Below, piece after piece: positions 28,308 through 37,809 of a stretch of 64,000 bases of DNA (positions are counted from its first letter, which is position 1; the number at the start of each line of letters is the position of its first letter). Under the pieces are notes generated by a model. It was not told the origin of the DNA, ran no database searches, and was given only the letters and a program-made list of their open reading frames with translations. The position numbers and the translations under genes were made by a program. The stretch covers positions 62,001-126,000 of the forward strand of contig JADFAL010000029.1 in assembly GCA_015665275.1 (NCBI GenBank), written 5' to 3'. This stretch comes from Flavobacteriales bacterium. Lineage in GTDB: Bacteria; Bacteroidota; Bacteroidia; Flavobacteriales_D; Crocinitomicaceae.

Positions 28308-28789
28308 TATATCACTAAATCTAATCGTTTGATGTACGCTTGCAAGGCCTTTCTGGCTCTGAAAATGTACACTTTTACTTGAGATGCGCTCAGTTCGGTA
28401 ATCTCCGCAATCTCATCATAACTGTATCCCTCGTAATCGCGCAAAAGGATTACCGCCTTCTGCTTTTCTGGGAGCGTATTGAGCGCTTCTTCCAACACTT
28501 CTTTCAAATCGAAGTTGTCTTCCAATGCCCTCGCCTGTTCCTGTGCATTCTCCATGTCGCCAGATCGCCTCTCCTTTTTGGACCAATCGATGATAGCGTG
28601 GTATGCTGTTGTGAACAAATACGACTTCACTTTTTCAAAACTGACGTCTTCGTGCTTCTCCCACACCTTGGTGAAAGTTTCCTGAACGATATCGTTTGCC
28701 GACATCTCGTTTTTCAGGTGTTTCATCGCAAATCGGAATATATTATCCGAAAATTGATCGACCGAGATATTGTATTCTTTTACAGTCAT
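28307..28789 (-). CDS. ECF-type RNA polymerase sigma factor
   Basis: A 160-residue sigma-70 family ECF factor. Region 2 covers about 10-75 (IFRFAMKHLKNEMSANDIVQETFTKVWE). Region 4 covers about 100-155, with LPEKQKAVILLRDYEGYSYDEIAEITELSASQVKVYIFRARKAL as the helix-turn-helix. It would direct RNA polymerase to a stress or envelope regulon in concert with the downstream anti-sigma factor. The gene pair diverges from lemA. Confidence 0.93.
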   Translation of the reverse strand: MTVKEYNISVDQFSDNIFRFAMKHLKNEMSANDIVQETFTKVWEKHEDVSFEKVKSYLFTTAYHAIIDWSKKERRSGDMENAQEQARALEDNFDLKEVLEEALNTLPEKQKAVILLRDYEGYSYDEIAEITELSASQVKVYIFRARKALQAYIKRLDLVI

Positions 28790-28889
28790 TTTAGTTTAAG
28801 TCTCATGGGTAAGACTTTTGAGTTTCGAAAAAGTTACAACAAACCTGAAAAAATCTTTATCTTCATATAAATTTACGAAAAAAGACACA

Positions 28890-29453
28890 ATGATTGGATT
28901 ACTTATAGGCGGCGGAATAGTACTAATACTCGTGATTTGGTACATCTCGGCAAACAACAAATTAGTTCGTTTAAAAAACCGTCGAGAAAATGCATTTGCA
29001 GATATTGACGTGCAATTAAAACAACGTCACGACCTTATTCCTCAGTTACTAGGATCAGTGAAAGGATACATGGAGCATGAAGAAAAGGTTCTGACACGCG
29101 TTACTGCAGCACGTTCCGGAGCAATGAATGCAGGATCTATTAATGATAAAATTGCTGCAGAAGCCGAATTGGGTGCTGCAATGAGCGCATTTAATATTCA
29201 AGTAGAAGCCTACCCGGATTTGAAAGCGAACAGCAACTTCATGCAATTGCAAACGGAGATTTCGGATATCGAGAACAAATTGGCGGCAGTGCGTCGTTTC
29301 TTCAACTCCGCTACACGCGAATTGAACGATGCCATCGAATCAATTCCTTCGAATATTGTTGCCAATATGAAAGGGATGAAGCCAGAGCCTATGTTTGATT
29401 TGGGATCTGCGCAACGTGCTGAAATGGACAAGGCTCCTGAAATTAAATTCTAG
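28890..29453 (+). CDS. lemA: LemA family protein
   Basis: A 187-residue protein with an N-terminal membrane helix (about 2-19) and the LemA helical domain, including NNKLVRLKNRRENAFADIDVQLKQRHDLIPQLL, the family hallmark. I place the start at ATG 28890; the track's TTG at 28818 would add 24 residues before the helix and lies in the divergent promoter gap. It precedes an M48 peptidase by 8 bases, a pairing that is common. The molecular role is not established. Confidence 0.92.
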   Translation: MIGLLIGGGIVLILVIWYISANNKLVRLKNRRENAFADIDVQLKQRHDLIPQLLGSVKGYMEHEEKVLTRVTAARSGAMNAGSINDKIAAEAELGAAMSAFNIQVEAYPDLKANSNFMQLQTEISDIENKLAAVRRFFNSATRELNDAIESIPSNIVANMKGMKPEPMFDLGSAQRAEMDKAPEIKF

Positions 29454-29461
29454 AAAGTCCG

Positions 29462-30391
29462 ATGAAATACGTTGGTCTTGATACGCAGGTTCGTCGGAAT
29501 AATAGCCGTTCGATCCTGTTACTTCTTTCTTTCCCTTTGCTCATTTTCGCTGGAGTATTCGGATTCTTCATCTGGGTGCACCAAGGGGATATGGATGCTG
29601 CAGGGTATGATTTTATCACAACCATTCCATTCGCAATAGGCGGTGTTGCAATTTGGTTTCTCATTGCTTTTTCAGGGCATTCAGCCATGATTAATCTTTC
29701 TACCGGCTCTGAAACGCTCAGTCGAAAGGAGAACATGCGCGTATACAACTTAACGGAGAACTTGTGTATTTCCGTAGGAATGCAAATGCCGAAATTGCGC
29801 ATTATTGAATCGGATCAGTTGAATGCTTTTGCTTCTGGTATTAACGAAAAAACCTATACGGTTACGTTGACGCGCGGCATCATTGACAAATTAGACGATC
29901 GAGAATTGGAAGGTGTGATTGCTCACGAGTTGATGCACATTCGCAACAGGGATGTGCGTCTCTTAATCGTTTCTATCATCTTTGTTGGAATCTTTGCTTT
30001 TGTCGTAAACATTCTGTTCCGCAGCCTGCTTTTTGGTGGCAGTAGAAGACGCAACAACAAAGACGGTGGTGGACAATTGGTCATCATTGCTTTGGTTATT
30101 GCTTTGGTAGTCTACTTGCTTTCGATCTTATTTCGATTTGCATTGTCCCGAAAACGCGAGTACATGGCTGATGCCGGTGCTGCCGATATGACCCGAAACC
30201 CGATGGCCCTGGCAAGTGCACTCCGCAAAATCAGTGGAAACTCGGATGTAGACGTCAAGAGCGATGACGTCAAACAAATGTTCATTGATAATGGCCCCAA
30301 AGAAAATGAAGCTGGATTATCTGGACTATCCGGATTGTTTGCTACACATCCCCCTATTATGAAACGAGTGGAGTTTTTGGAGCAGATGTAA
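29462..30391 (+). CDS. M48-family membrane zinc metalloprotease (HtpX-like)
   Basis: A 309-residue membrane protease. The zinc-binding HELMH is at 155-159 and the third ligand is the Glu in SRKREYMADAGA. Two N-terminal helices (about 18-37, 52-70) and two central helices (about 163-185, 200-222) give the HtpX/Ste24-like topology. It is likely to degrade damaged membrane proteins. Co-transcribed with lemA, 8 bases away. Substrates unknown. Confidence 0.92.
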   Translation: MKYVGLDTQVRRNNSRSILLLLSFPLLIFAGVFGFFIWVHQGDMDAAGYDFITTIPFAIGGVAIWFLIAFSGHSAMINLSTGSETLSRKENMRVYNLTENLCISVGMQMPKLRIIESDQLNAFASGINEKTYTVTLTRGIIDKLDDRELEGVIAHELMHIRNRDVRLLIVSIIFVGIFAFVVNILFRSLLFGGSRRRNNKDGGGQLVIIALVIALVVYLLSILFRFALSRKREYMADAGAADMTRNPMALASALRKISGNSDVDVKSDDVKQMFIDNGPKENEAGLSGLSGLFATHPPIMKRVEFLEQM

Positions 30392-30424
30392 ATCGTAGCG
30401 AATACTGAATAACTTACATCTCGA

Positions 30425-30447
30425 TATTTCGACAGGCTCAATACATC
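30425..30447 (+). repeat. Dispersed repeat R1
   Basis: ATTTCGACAGGCTCAATACA matches the R1 core TTCGACAGGCTCA in the gap after the M48 gene. Confidence 0.55.
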
Positions 30448-30501
30448 GCGGGCTCGATGACCATTATTAGATGAAAGGTTGAATTATGAAAACATACTAG
30501 T

Positions 30502-30945
30502 TTGTTAATTCGGTTGAAACTCTGCGTTGCACTTTCCCTTGCTTTTATCATATTTCAAGGTTGCTCCAATAAGGAGGAGGGAAAACAATGCGCACAGAAT
30601 TACCTCGACTTTGTTACTTCGAAACAATACACGTCCGCCGCAGAAATGGTGGATAACGAGTCTTCTATGCACCTTCATTGTTTCACCTCTGCTTACGAAT
30701 TGGCGAATGATTCAATTTTTGGAAAGCTTAGAACCTATGATTTAAATTTTGCTGGCGCCCATAACTCATCGTACACTACTTCGCTAAACAGAACCATTTA
30801 CGCCTTTCCTGTTTTATTGAAATATGACTCCACTGAGGTATTACATCAATTCACTGTTGTTGATCGCGGAAAAGGGTTTAGAATCTTTAAAATAGAACGC
30901 TTGTCCGGCAAAAAAGGCAGCCAAGGCCCAAGAAAAATCAAGTAA
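30502..30945 (+). CDS. Lipoprotein, probably truncated by a frameshift
   Basis: A 147-residue ORF with a lipoprotein signal (LCVALSLAFIIFQGCSN). The mature part looks like a small DUF4878-like/NTF2-type fold: CAQNYLDFVTSKQYTSAAEMVD, then two long strands. TTG at 30502 or 30514 could start it; the latter gives a more standard signal peptide. The last ~12 codons (KKGSQGPRKIK) look unnatural. Shifting frame at the A6 run 30910-30915 restores a long coding tail (next entry), so the gene was probably about 240 codons long and is now frameshifted. Confidence 0.65.
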   Translation: MLIRLKLCVALSLAFIIFQGCSNKEEGKQCAQNYLDFVTSKQYTSAAEMVDNESSMHLHCFTSAYELANDSIFGKLRTYDLNFAGAHNSSYTTSLNRTIYAFPVLLKYDSTEVLHQFTVVDRGKGFRIFKIERLSGKKGSQGPRKIK

Positions 30946-31234
30946 AGCAGTTGCTGCAGCAGCCAAAACAGCGCAAGATTCAGTTGCAGCCAGCTCCACG
31001 AATGGAAGTAAATCACCTGCTAAAAAAGAGGCCGCTATTGCTGCTAAAACTTCACAGGACTTGGCAAATGGTTTCATTGATGCAATGCTAACTACAATGA
31101 AGAATTCCGTTCGACAGCAAGAGCAAATGTTCATACTAGCACAAGCAAGTACCACAATGACAATCCAACAAATATGGTCAATGGATTCAACGGCGCTTGC
31201 TTCAACCTTCGCTCATATTCTTGACGATAAATAG
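30908..31234 (+). pseudogene. Out-of-frame 3' part of the lipoprotein gene
   Basis: In the +1 frame relative to the upstream ORF, 108 codons stay open to a TAG at 31232-31234. The translation begins AKKAAKAQEKSSKAVAAAAK and ends ASTFAHILDD. It has Ala/Lys/Ser-rich low complexity and then an amphipathic helical part, with no start codon near its beginning. A terminator follows directly. Removing one A from the A6 run would join it to the lipoprotein. An indel in the homopolymer (mutation or assembly error) explains it best. Confidence 0.7.
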
Positions 31235-31242
31235 ATTAAATT

Positions 31243-31279
31243 GAGAGGCATTTGTATTCAACTGATGCTTCTCTTTTTT
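31243..31279 (+). terminator. Terminator after the frameshifted lipoprotein gene
   Basis: GAGAGGCAT pairs with ATGCTTCTC (one G-T pair) and six T residues follow. It lies 9 bases after the TAG at 31234, supporting that stop as the original gene end. Confidence 0.8.
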
Positions 31280-31289
31280 GAACCCTAAA

Positions 31290-32483
31290 TTAGTTCTGAA
31301 TCGCTGCAATTCCTGGAAGCACTTTTCCTTCCAAATATTCGAGCATGGCACCACCACCCGTAGAAACGTGGCTTACTTGATCGGCCAAATTGAATTTGTT
31401 GATTGCCGCTACAGAATCTCCACCTCCAATTAGTGAAAACGCTCCATTTGACGTTGATTTCGCAATCGCTTTTGCAACTGCTGCCGTTCCCTTCTGGAAG
31501 TTTTCCATTTCAAAAACACCCATCGGTCCGTTCCATAAAATCACTCTGGAATTGGCAATAATTTCTTCGCAAGCCGCTACTGTTTTCTCAGCAACATCCA
31601 GTCCCATCCATCCATCTTCAATAGCATCAATGGCTACCGTTTCACGATTTGCATCGTTGTCGAATTTATCTGCAACGATAGTGTCTACTGGAATGTAGAG
31701 GTTAACTCCCTTTGTTTTCGCTTCCAACATAATTTTTTTGGCGACATCCAAGTAATCGTCTTCGACTAATGAACTTCCTACCTTACCGCCATTTGCTTTT
31801 ACAAAGGTATATGCCATTCCTCCTCCTACAATCAGATTATCCACCTTATCTAGCAAGCGCTCGATGATGGTGATTTTCGAAGACACTTTCGCCCCTCCAA
31901 CGATTGCTGTGACTGGCTTTTCATTGCTTTCCAAAACCTTCTCTACACTTTTGATTTCGCTTTCGATTAAAAAGCCGAACATCTTGTCATTTGGAAAGAA
32001 TTCTGCAACAACTGTAGTAGACGCATGCGCTCTGTGCGCTGTTCCGAAGGCATCATTTACATAAACATCTCCATGCTTTGATAGCTTCTCAGCAAAACTT
32101 TTATCCCCTGCAGTTTCTTCCGCATGGTAACGAACATTGTCTAGCAAAACTACCGCTCCGGCCTCTAAATTTTCCGTGATTGAATAGGCTTCACCTCCAG
32201 CACAATCGCCTGCAAAAATCACCTCTGTTTCAAGCAATTTAGAAGTATGTTCAACAATGTGTTTCAATGAAAACTCGGGCTCATTGCCTGTCTTAGGACG
32301 ACCCAAATGCGACATAATCACAACGCTTCCACCATTTTCTAAAATATGTTTGATGGTTGGCACTGCGGCTCGAATTCGTGTGTCATCCGTAATTTCCATC
32401 GTTTCCTTATTCAACGGAACGTTGAAATCAACACGGATTAGAGCACGTTTTCCTTCGAAATTGTATGAGTGAATGTCTTGCAT
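31290..32483 (-). CDS. pgk: Phosphoglycerate kinase
   Basis: A 397-residue glycolytic enzyme making ATP and 3-phosphoglycerate from 1,3-bisphosphoglycerate. Signature motifs: [13 protein letters not shown] at the N-terminus, SHLGRPK substrate-binding loop, [12 protein letters not shown] and the C-terminal [12 protein letters not shown] nucleotide loop. I use ATG 32483 (MQDIHSYNF), since the track's upstream start lies across the promoter box. Single gene. Confidence 0.97.
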   Translation of the reverse strand: MQDIHSYNFEGKRALIRVDFNVPLNKETMEITDDTRIRAAVPTIKHILENGGSVVIMSHLGRPKTGNEPEFSLKHIVEHTSKLLETEVIFAGDCAGGEAYSITENLEAGAVVLLDNVRYHAEETAGDKSFAEKLSKHGDVYVNDAFGTAHRAHASTTVVAEFFPNDKMFGFLIESEIKSVEKVLESNEKPVTAIVGGAKVSSKITIIERLLDKVDNLIVGGGMAYTFVKANGGKVGSSLVEDDYLDVAKKIMLEAKTKGVNLYIPVDTIVADKFDNDANRETVAIDAIEDGWMGLDVAEKTVAACEEIIANSRVILWNGPMGVFEMENFQKGTAAVAKAIAKSTSNGAFSLIGGGDSVAAINKFNLADQVSHVSTGGGAMLEYLEGKVLPGIAAIQN

Positions 32484-32501
32484 CGGAATGAAATTTTGAC
32501 G

Positions 32502-32509
32502 CAAATGTA
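32502..32509 (-). promoter_or_regulatory. -7 promoter box of pgk
   Basis: Minus-strand TACATTTG perfectly matches TAnnTTTG, 18 bases before the pgk ATG. A TTTTCG lies about 19-20 bases further upstream, a weak -33 candidate. Confidence 0.55.
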
Positions 32510-32555
32510 ACAAGAAAAACCCCGGATTCGAAAATCCAGAGTTCCTAGTGGTGGG

Positions 32556-34139
32556 TTATAAATTTAGATATTCTCGTAGGTCTTCCGAAGTCTCTAATGC
32601 GTCTGTCATATCTTCCATTTCGAATGTTGGCGTTTCACCAGAGTGCGTCTTTAAAGCAGCAAATTTTTCCTCAGATAACACGTAGGTTTTTTCATCGGAG
32701 GTGAATAATAATACCACATTCCTACTCTCCGTATTGCACGTTATCCGTCTTGGGTGGAAGCTAAAAGAGCCGTTATAATTCAGATCGACTACACAAGTTA
32801 CATGCTGCCGACTTATGGCTTTACCGGTTGCCGCATCTACATATATTGGGCTGATATTCGCTGGTGTTCCAATCCGATAGATCTGATCGCAATTATACAC
32901 TCCGAACTCGGGAGTGTTCAATCCTCTTACTAAATTCGGGTAAGTATGCCCCTCATTGACTCCTTCGGCCAACAATGTTCCGTTCGTATTAGACTCTTTC
33001 CGAAACACTTGCCCTCCACCTAGGCCCCACATATGACCTACTCGGAGGTGTCTTCGTTTCCACCATTTTCGTTTTGGCATTGGATCAACGTTCCAACCTT
33101 TTGGCAACTCTTCGGGATCGATTTCAAACATTTGTAGTGCCCTATCACCCTCTAAATTCGTCGCTTGAAACACTTGATCCTCCATATTAGACTTCTCCAT
33201 TTGTCGCCAAAGTACTTCTGAAATAGGAACGGATAAATTTACAGGCTCCAAAACCTCTGCTTGCATATCTGCACCAGCAGCAACGCCAAAACCGACCTGG
33301 GCATTATTGAAAGCAACCGGATGCTTCTTCTCCCAAACGCCCGATTCGTCGTCCATTTCGTAAAAATCGACATCATCTGCTTGACGTGTGCAATTGAAAT
33401 CTACCGAAACTGGTTGTGCCAATTTGAGCTGCGCATCTCCTTGTTTTGCGCGCAATTCAAACATTCCTGCAGAGCTGAAATTGTAATTTTGTTCACGTTC
33501 GTCGTAAGTCATGGGAATACCGGAGAAAGCGATATCTGCCTGATCTCTAAACTCGCGATATTGTAATTCGTACGGGCCTACAACTGGAGTCCCATCTTCA
33601 TAAATTACCGCATTCGCAGGTATGTTGATGCGCGAACCACTACTATGGATATATACGCCACCTTTTGCATTTTCGATGATATAGGTGCTGTATGCTGTTT
33701 GAAAAGGCTTAAGAAATTTCCTTACTTCTTTAAAATCTAATGGATTGCCAAAATGCAAGACAAACCCATGAAAATAGGCCTTTGCCTCTTCTCTCGTTTC
33801 TGCACCTTCCTGTTCAACCCAAGTCCATGAAGGATTATCAGCGGAAACCTGAGGAAGCAACCTCTTCAATTGCTCAATTCTATTGTTGTTTAGCGCTTCT
33901 TGATTAAAGTCTGGTGATTCCTTGTATGCCGTATATACCAAATCTATGTGGTAGATTGTTTTTCCAGTGATTTTGCGCGCCAATTCAGGATGTAACAACA
34001 ATGCATCCGCAAAATCTGTTGGAAGTCGAATGGTTCCTTCTTGCTCCATTTCATACTTATGAACCTTTTGAATGGGCGTGCTCGCCAATAGCGGAAAGGA
34101 AATCACGGAGATTAGAATGATTAGTGTTATTCTTTTCAT
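32556..34139 (-). CDS. Secreted protein of unknown function, possible ZU5-like part
   Basis: A 527-residue protein with a signal peptide (MKRITLIILISVISFPLLAS). The central part has SGSRINIPANAVIYEDGTPVVG followed by LQYREFRDQADIAFSGIPM, which resembles the ZU5-like surface modules of Bacteroidota. The rest is beta-rich. There is no T9SS tail and no lipobox, so it is probably periplasmic. Start at ATG 34139 rather than 34163. Monocistronic; I cannot assign a function. Confidence 0.75.
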   Translation of the reverse strand: MKRITLIILISVISFPLLASTPIQKVHKYEMEQEGTIRLPTDFADALLLHPELARKITGKTIYHIDLVYTAYKESPDFNQEALNNNRIEQLKRLLPQVSADNPSWTWVEQEGAETREEAKAYFHGFVLHFGNPLDFKEVRKFLKPFQTAYSTYIIENAKGGVYIHSSGSRINIPANAVIYEDGTPVVGPYELQYREFRDQADIAFSGIPMTYDEREQNYNFSSAGMFELRAKQGDAQLKLAQPVSVDFNCTRQADDVDFYEMDDESGVWEKKHPVAFNNAQVGFGVAAGADMQAEVLEPVNLSVPISEVLWRQMEKSNMEDQVFQATNLEGDRALQMFEIDPEELPKGWNVDPMPKRKWWKRRHLRVGHMWGLGGGQVFRKESNTNGTLLAEGVNEGHTYPNLVRGLNTPEFGVYNCDQIYRIGTPANISPIYVDAATGKAISRQHVTCVVDLNYNGSFSFHPRRITCNTESRNVVLLFTSDEKTYVLSEEKFAALKTHSGETPTFEMEDMTDALETSEDLREYLNL

Positions 34140-34228
34140 AGTTACGGTCTTTCTACTAATCAATGTTTCTCGACATCAAAAGGTAACCGTGATCTTAAAA
34201 AAAGTTGAAGGCGAGGGGCTCATTTTGC

Positions 34229-34236
34229 TATCTTTA
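34229..34236 (+). promoter_or_regulatory. Putative promoter of xseAB
   Basis: TATCTTTA (7 of 8 to TAnnTTTG) lies 5 bases before the xseA ATG, with a TTG 21 bases upstream of it. Transcription would begin at or next to the start codon, implying a leaderless or near-leaderless mRNA. Confidence 0.4.
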
Positions 34237-34241
34237 TCTTA

Positions 34242-35624
34242 ATGTCGCAACCTAAAGTTTTCACGCTCCGTCAGGTAGTTTCCTCGATCCGAAAAACGAT
34301 TGAAGAACGCTACCAAAGTGAGTATTGGCTAAAAGTGGAAATGCACAAATTAGGCAAAACACCTAGCGGCCACTGTTATCCTGAACTCGTGCAAAAAGAG
34401 GATGGTAAGATTGTGGCTGAAATGCGCGGAACGATCTGGAGACATCATTTCGATGCAATCAACAAACGTTTTATGAGTGTGGTGAAAGAACCTTTAAAGG
34501 AAGACACCACGCTTCTGATGAAAGTTAAGGTGCAATTTCATGAAGTATACGGATTGAGTCTACAGATTACTGATATCGATCCGAATTATTCTCTTGGAGA
34601 ATTACAACGCGAACGGGCAGAGACACTTAAAAAATTGCAAAAGGATGGGTTGCTAGATGCCAATCAGAAATTGGATTTCCCTCTCCTTCCAAAACGTATC
34701 GCCGTAATCTCTGCTGCCTCTAGTAAAGGATTGTCCGATTTCATGAAAGTTATCGATGAAAACGAATGGGGATACAAATTCATCACGCATCTTTTTCCCG
34801 CATATTTACAAGGGGATCAGGCCGAACATTCGATCATTCATCAATTGAACCGCATCGCTAGGATTAAAGAGCATTTTGATATCGTCGTCATTGTTCGCGG
34901 TGGTGGTGGAGAGGTTGGAATGAGTTGTTACAACACTTACAATCTTTGCAAGGCCATCGCTTCTTTTCCCATTCCCATACTTACCGGAATTGGACATTCG
35001 ACCAACCTAACCGTAGCAGAATTGATTTCCTACCGGAATGCGATTACCCCAACCGAATTGGGAGATTTCCTCATTCAAGCCTTCCATAACTTCTCAATTC
35101 CGCTAAAAGATGCAGTGAAAAGTATCCGTTTGCACGTTACACAGCAATTGGAGGTGGCGCATTTGCAACTCAATACACATTCGAAGAATTTCGGTCATGT
35201 GGTTCGACAGGCATTGGATCGTGAAAGACAACTTATTCGCCTGGAAGAAAAAGAATTGGTGCACGTTTCCAAAGGTTTTACACGACGTAATTCCGAGAGT
35301 GTTCAACGATTGAGAAGGCAAATTTCGAGTGGGAGTCAATTGTTACTTCAAGAACACAAGAATGAACTCTTCCGGGTGAAGAGTCGCCTTTCCAACGACA
35401 GTTCGCAATATTTGAAAGATTCCAGAAATTCACTAGATAGCATGGAGCAACTGGTCAAGTTGGTAGACCCCGTTCATGTGCTGCAACGCGGCTATTCAAT
35501 TACAACCAAGAACGGCAAAACCATCTCAAAATCGAATGGTGTGAACGAGGGCGATACGATTACCACGAGAACTGCTAATTTTACACTGACTTCCAAAGTC
35601 CTTAAAAAAGAAGACGATGCCTGA
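34242..35624 (+). CDS. xseA: Exodeoxyribonuclease VII large subunit
   Basis: A 460-residue catalytic subunit of the single-strand-specific exonuclease. N-terminal OB-fold (about 1-105) is followed by the catalytic domain with LPKRIAVISAASSKGLSDF, the IVRGGGGEVGM loop and GIGHSTNLTVAE. A long coiled-coil region follows (about 290-420), ending in the QRGYSIT motif. It overlaps xseB by 8 bases. It processes DNA in repair and recombination. Confidence 0.95.
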   Translation: MSQPKVFTLRQVVSSIRKTIEERYQSEYWLKVEMHKLGKTPSGHCYPELVQKEDGKIVAEMRGTIWRHHFDAINKRFMSVVKEPLKEDTTLLMKVKVQFHEVYGLSLQITDIDPNYSLGELQRERAETLKKLQKDGLLDANQKLDFPLLPKRIAVISAASSKGLSDFMKVIDENEWGYKFITHLFPAYLQGDQAEHSIIHQLNRIARIKEHFDIVVIVRGGGGEVGMSCYNTYNLCKAIASFPIPILTGIGHSTNLTVAELISYRNAITPTELGDFLIQAFHNFSIPLKDAVKSIRLHVTQQLEVAHLQLNTHSKNFGHVVRQALDRERQLIRLEEKELVHVSKGFTRRNSESVQRLRRQISSGSQLLLQEHKNELFRVKSRLSNDSSQYLKDSRNSLDSMEQLVKLVDPVHVLQRGYSITTKNGKTISKSNGVNEGDTITTRTANFTLTSKVLKKEDDA

Positions 35625-35814
35625 ACAACCAAAATACACCGAAGCATTTGAAGAATTGCAACAAATTGTTGCCGATATTGAGGATGGTGAAATCAGCGTG
35701 GATGAATTAAGTGTTAAGGTAAAACGCGCTTCGGAGTTGATTAAAATCTGTAAGGAAAAACTGACAGCAACGGATTCGGACATCTCAAAAATTTTGGAAA
35801 ATCTGGAAGATTGA
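35617..35814 (+). CDS. xseB: Exodeoxyribonuclease VII small subunit
   Basis: A 65-residue helical protein with the standard pattern: YTEAFEELQQIVADIEDGEISVDELSVKVKRASELI. It forms the helical stalk with XseA. It overlaps the xseA 3' end by 8 bases, so the two are co-translated. Confidence 0.95.
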   Translation: MPEQPKYTEAFEELQQIVADIEDGEISVDELSVKVKRASELIKICKEKLTATDSDISKILENLED

Positions 35815-35861
35815 TTTATTCCATTCCGTAAGTGCAACATCTTTTATAACTTACATCGAGA

Positions 35862-36662
35862 ATGAGAACTACAAACCTGAGTGACGGCACAAAAGTGTAC
35901 TGTCTAAAAGCGCCTGAGGCAAAAATGCTCGACCATCACGTGGAAGGGTATTTTCAGCACGGAATTACCATTTCAGATAATGACATCATTTTCGATGTAG
36001 GCGCCAATATTGGCATTTTTGGTGTTCGTGCCACACAGCGGCACAATGACGTGAAGATCTATTGTTTCGAGCCCATTCCTGACATTGCAGAAGTGCTACA
36101 ACAGAATGCTAATGAGTTAAGTAAGGGCGGAATGATCGTGAAAAAATGTGGTTTGTCTGATAATGCTGGAGAAGCTGAATTCACCTATTTCCCGAACACC
36201 CCTGCATTGTCTACGTCACTCCCTGATGATTGGGAACACAATCCAAAAGCTTTTGAAAATGCGGTGAAAGGAACCATGAAGAATCCTCCAAAAGAAATGC
36301 GCTGGATGCGACTGATTCCAAGTTTTGCGGCACCACTAATTGCTAAGCATTTGCTGAAAGGAAAGAAACAAGTTCATTGCGAATTGAAGACCGTTTCTTC
36401 GATTATGGCTGAAGAAAATGTAGATCGAATTGACCTGTTAAAAGTAGATTGTGAAGGTGCTGAATTGAAGGTTTTACAAGGAATTTCAGATAAAGACTGG
36501 CCGAAGATTAAATCGGCTGTCATTGAAGTGCACGATCTGGAAGGAAGGCTAGAGACGATCCGCGGATTGCTTGAGAAAAATGGCTTTGGGTCGATTCATG
36601 TGGAGCGCGAACAAGGGTTGGAGGATACCAAAATGTATAATCTTTACGCTACTCGGGCATGA
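35862..36662 (+). CDS. FkbM-family methyltransferase
   Basis: A 266-residue SAM-dependent methyltransferase. Motif I is FDVGANIGIFG (about 44-54), YCFEPIPD is the acidic loop, and RIDLLKVDCEGAELKVLQGI is the FkbM family signature. It heads a five-gene run with overlapping or very close genes: fatty-acid hydroxylase, DUF2141, DUF2007 and alpha/beta hydrolase. This suggests modification of a lipid or polyketide-like small molecule. The substrate cannot be named. Confidence 0.88.
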   Translation: MRTTNLSDGTKVYCLKAPEAKMLDHHVEGYFQHGITISDNDIIFDVGANIGIFGVRATQRHNDVKIYCFEPIPDIAEVLQQNANELSKGGMIVKKCGLSDNAGEAEFTYFPNTPALSTSLPDDWEHNPKAFENAVKGTMKNPPKEMRWMRLIPSFAAPLIAKHLLKGKKQVHCELKTVSSIMAEENVDRIDLLKVDCEGAELKVLQGISDKDWPKIKSAVIEVHDLEGRLETIRGLLEKNGFGSIHVEREQGLEDTKMYNLYATRA

Positions 36663-37363
36663 CAAACTTTGAAATAGTCATGGGAACCGTTCTGGTTTTT
36701 GCTGCATCCAACATATTTGGGTTGGTGTACTCGTATTTCGCGCTGTACTCCAATATTTTTAAACGGTATAGAATTCAGGAAAAAGCCTATGTCAAGGGAA
36801 TATTTAAGCAACGATTTCCGTTGTATATATTGAACGTTTTTCTAGTAATCGGATTAGCAGCCGGAAGTTTGTTCGTTTTGGGAGACCTTTTGGACACATC
36901 ACTTCCAAGCATTTGGATTTTGCTTGGGCAATTGGCATTCATCTTTCTGATTGACGATGTTTGGTTCTATTTTGCCCATCGTTGGATGCACGAAAACAAA
37001 TGGGCTTTGAAGAACATTCATAGCATTCATCACCGCGCTACAACGCCTTTCCCGATGGAGTATTTGTATGTTCACCCGTTGGAATGGATGATAGGAATGA
37101 TTGGGATTGCGCTAGGGGTTGGACTGATATTTGCCGTGATGCCTGTGAATATTTATGTTATTTGGGCAATGGGATTAATTCGTAACTTACATGAAATACA
37201 CATTCACTCTGATCTGGATATCCCCTGGTTGAACTGGGTTCCTTTTATGAGTAGCACCAAAAATCATGATGTTCACCATGCCAAATTGAATGGGAATTAT
37301 GCTTCATTTTTCTCCTTTTGGGACAAGATCATGAAAACAGAATATAGTGACAATGCGAAGTAA
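36659..37363 (+). CDS. Fatty-acid hydroxylase / sterol-desaturase-like membrane protein
   Basis: A 234-residue membrane di-iron enzyme with four helices and the His clusters of the superfamily: HRWMH, HSIHH, HEIHIH and HDVHH. It uses oxygen to hydroxylate or desaturate a lipid. Its ATG overlaps the FkbM stop as ATGA. Possible substrates include fatty acids, carotenoids or hopanoids; the sequence does not decide among them. Confidence 0.9.
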   Translation: MTNFEIVMGTVLVFAASNIFGLVYSYFALYSNIFKRYRIQEKAYVKGIFKQRFPLYILNVFLVIGLAAGSLFVLGDLLDTSLPSIWILLGQLAFIFLIDDVWFYFAHRWMHENKWALKNIHSIHHRATTPFPMEYLYVHPLEWMIGMIGIALGVGLIFAVMPVNIYVIWAMGLIRNLHEIHIHSDLDIPWLNWVPFMSSTKNHDVHHAKLNGNYASFFSFWDKIMKTEYSDNAK

Positions 37364-37799
37364 TAAATGGTTTTTACTTATCGGTATACTGGCAGTCTTC
37401 TTTCTGAATTCGTCCTTTGCACCAATGCCCCAAGGTTCAGCAACCCTAACCGTTGAAATTACTAATATCAAGAATAAAAAAGGCCGAATTCAAATTGGTC
37501 TCTACAATAATTACAAGAGCTTCCCAAAAGTTGGTAAACAGTATAAAATGGTTCGTTTAAAACCCACCGGGAAAACCATAAAACATAAGTTCACTGGGCT
37601 GAAGTCTGGTAAATATGCCATTGGCATTTATCATGATGAAAACGGAGATAAAAAATGCAATAAGAACATGCTTGGTGTTCCCACCGAAGCGTATGCATTC
37701 TCGCGAAATTTCCGTCCAAAGTTTTCTGCTCCAAAGTTTAGTGATTGTTCTATCAGCCTGAAAAATGCACGTTTGATTAGCATTAAATTAGTTTATTAA
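37353..37799 (+). CDS. DUF2141 domain secreted protein
   Basis: A 148-residue protein with a signal peptide (to about residue 25) and a DUF2141 beta-sandwich: TLTVEITNIKNKKGRIQIGLYN, KHKFTGLKSGKYAIGIYHDENGD and the VPTEAYAFSRN-RPKF tail. ATG 37353 gives a normal signal; GTG 37347 is an alternative. It overlaps the hydroxylase 3' end by 11 bases. DUF2141 proteins often neighbour lipid genes in Bacteroidota; function unknown. Confidence 0.88.
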   Translation: MRSNKWFLLIGILAVFFLNSSFAPMPQGSATLTVEITNIKNKKGRIQIGLYNNYKSFPKVGKQYKMVRLKPTGKTIKHKFTGLKSGKYAIGIYHDENGDKKCNKNMLGVPTEAYAFSRNFRPKFSAPKFSDCSISLKNARLISIKLVY

Positions 37800-37809
37800 A
37801 ACCAATATA

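Noticed and set aside
30910-30915. Programmed -1 ribosomal frameshift at the A6 run
   Set aside because: The downstream coding frame is +1, not -1, and no X-XXY-YYZ heptamer with a downstream structure fits, so mutation or assembly error is more likely.
30841-31155. 104-codon minus-strand ORF over the Ala/Lys-rich tail
   Set aside because: It is the shadow of the out-of-frame lipoprotein tail; the repeated Ala codons reverse into Cys/Ser/Ala-rich sequence. The plus-strand frame is followed by a proper terminator.
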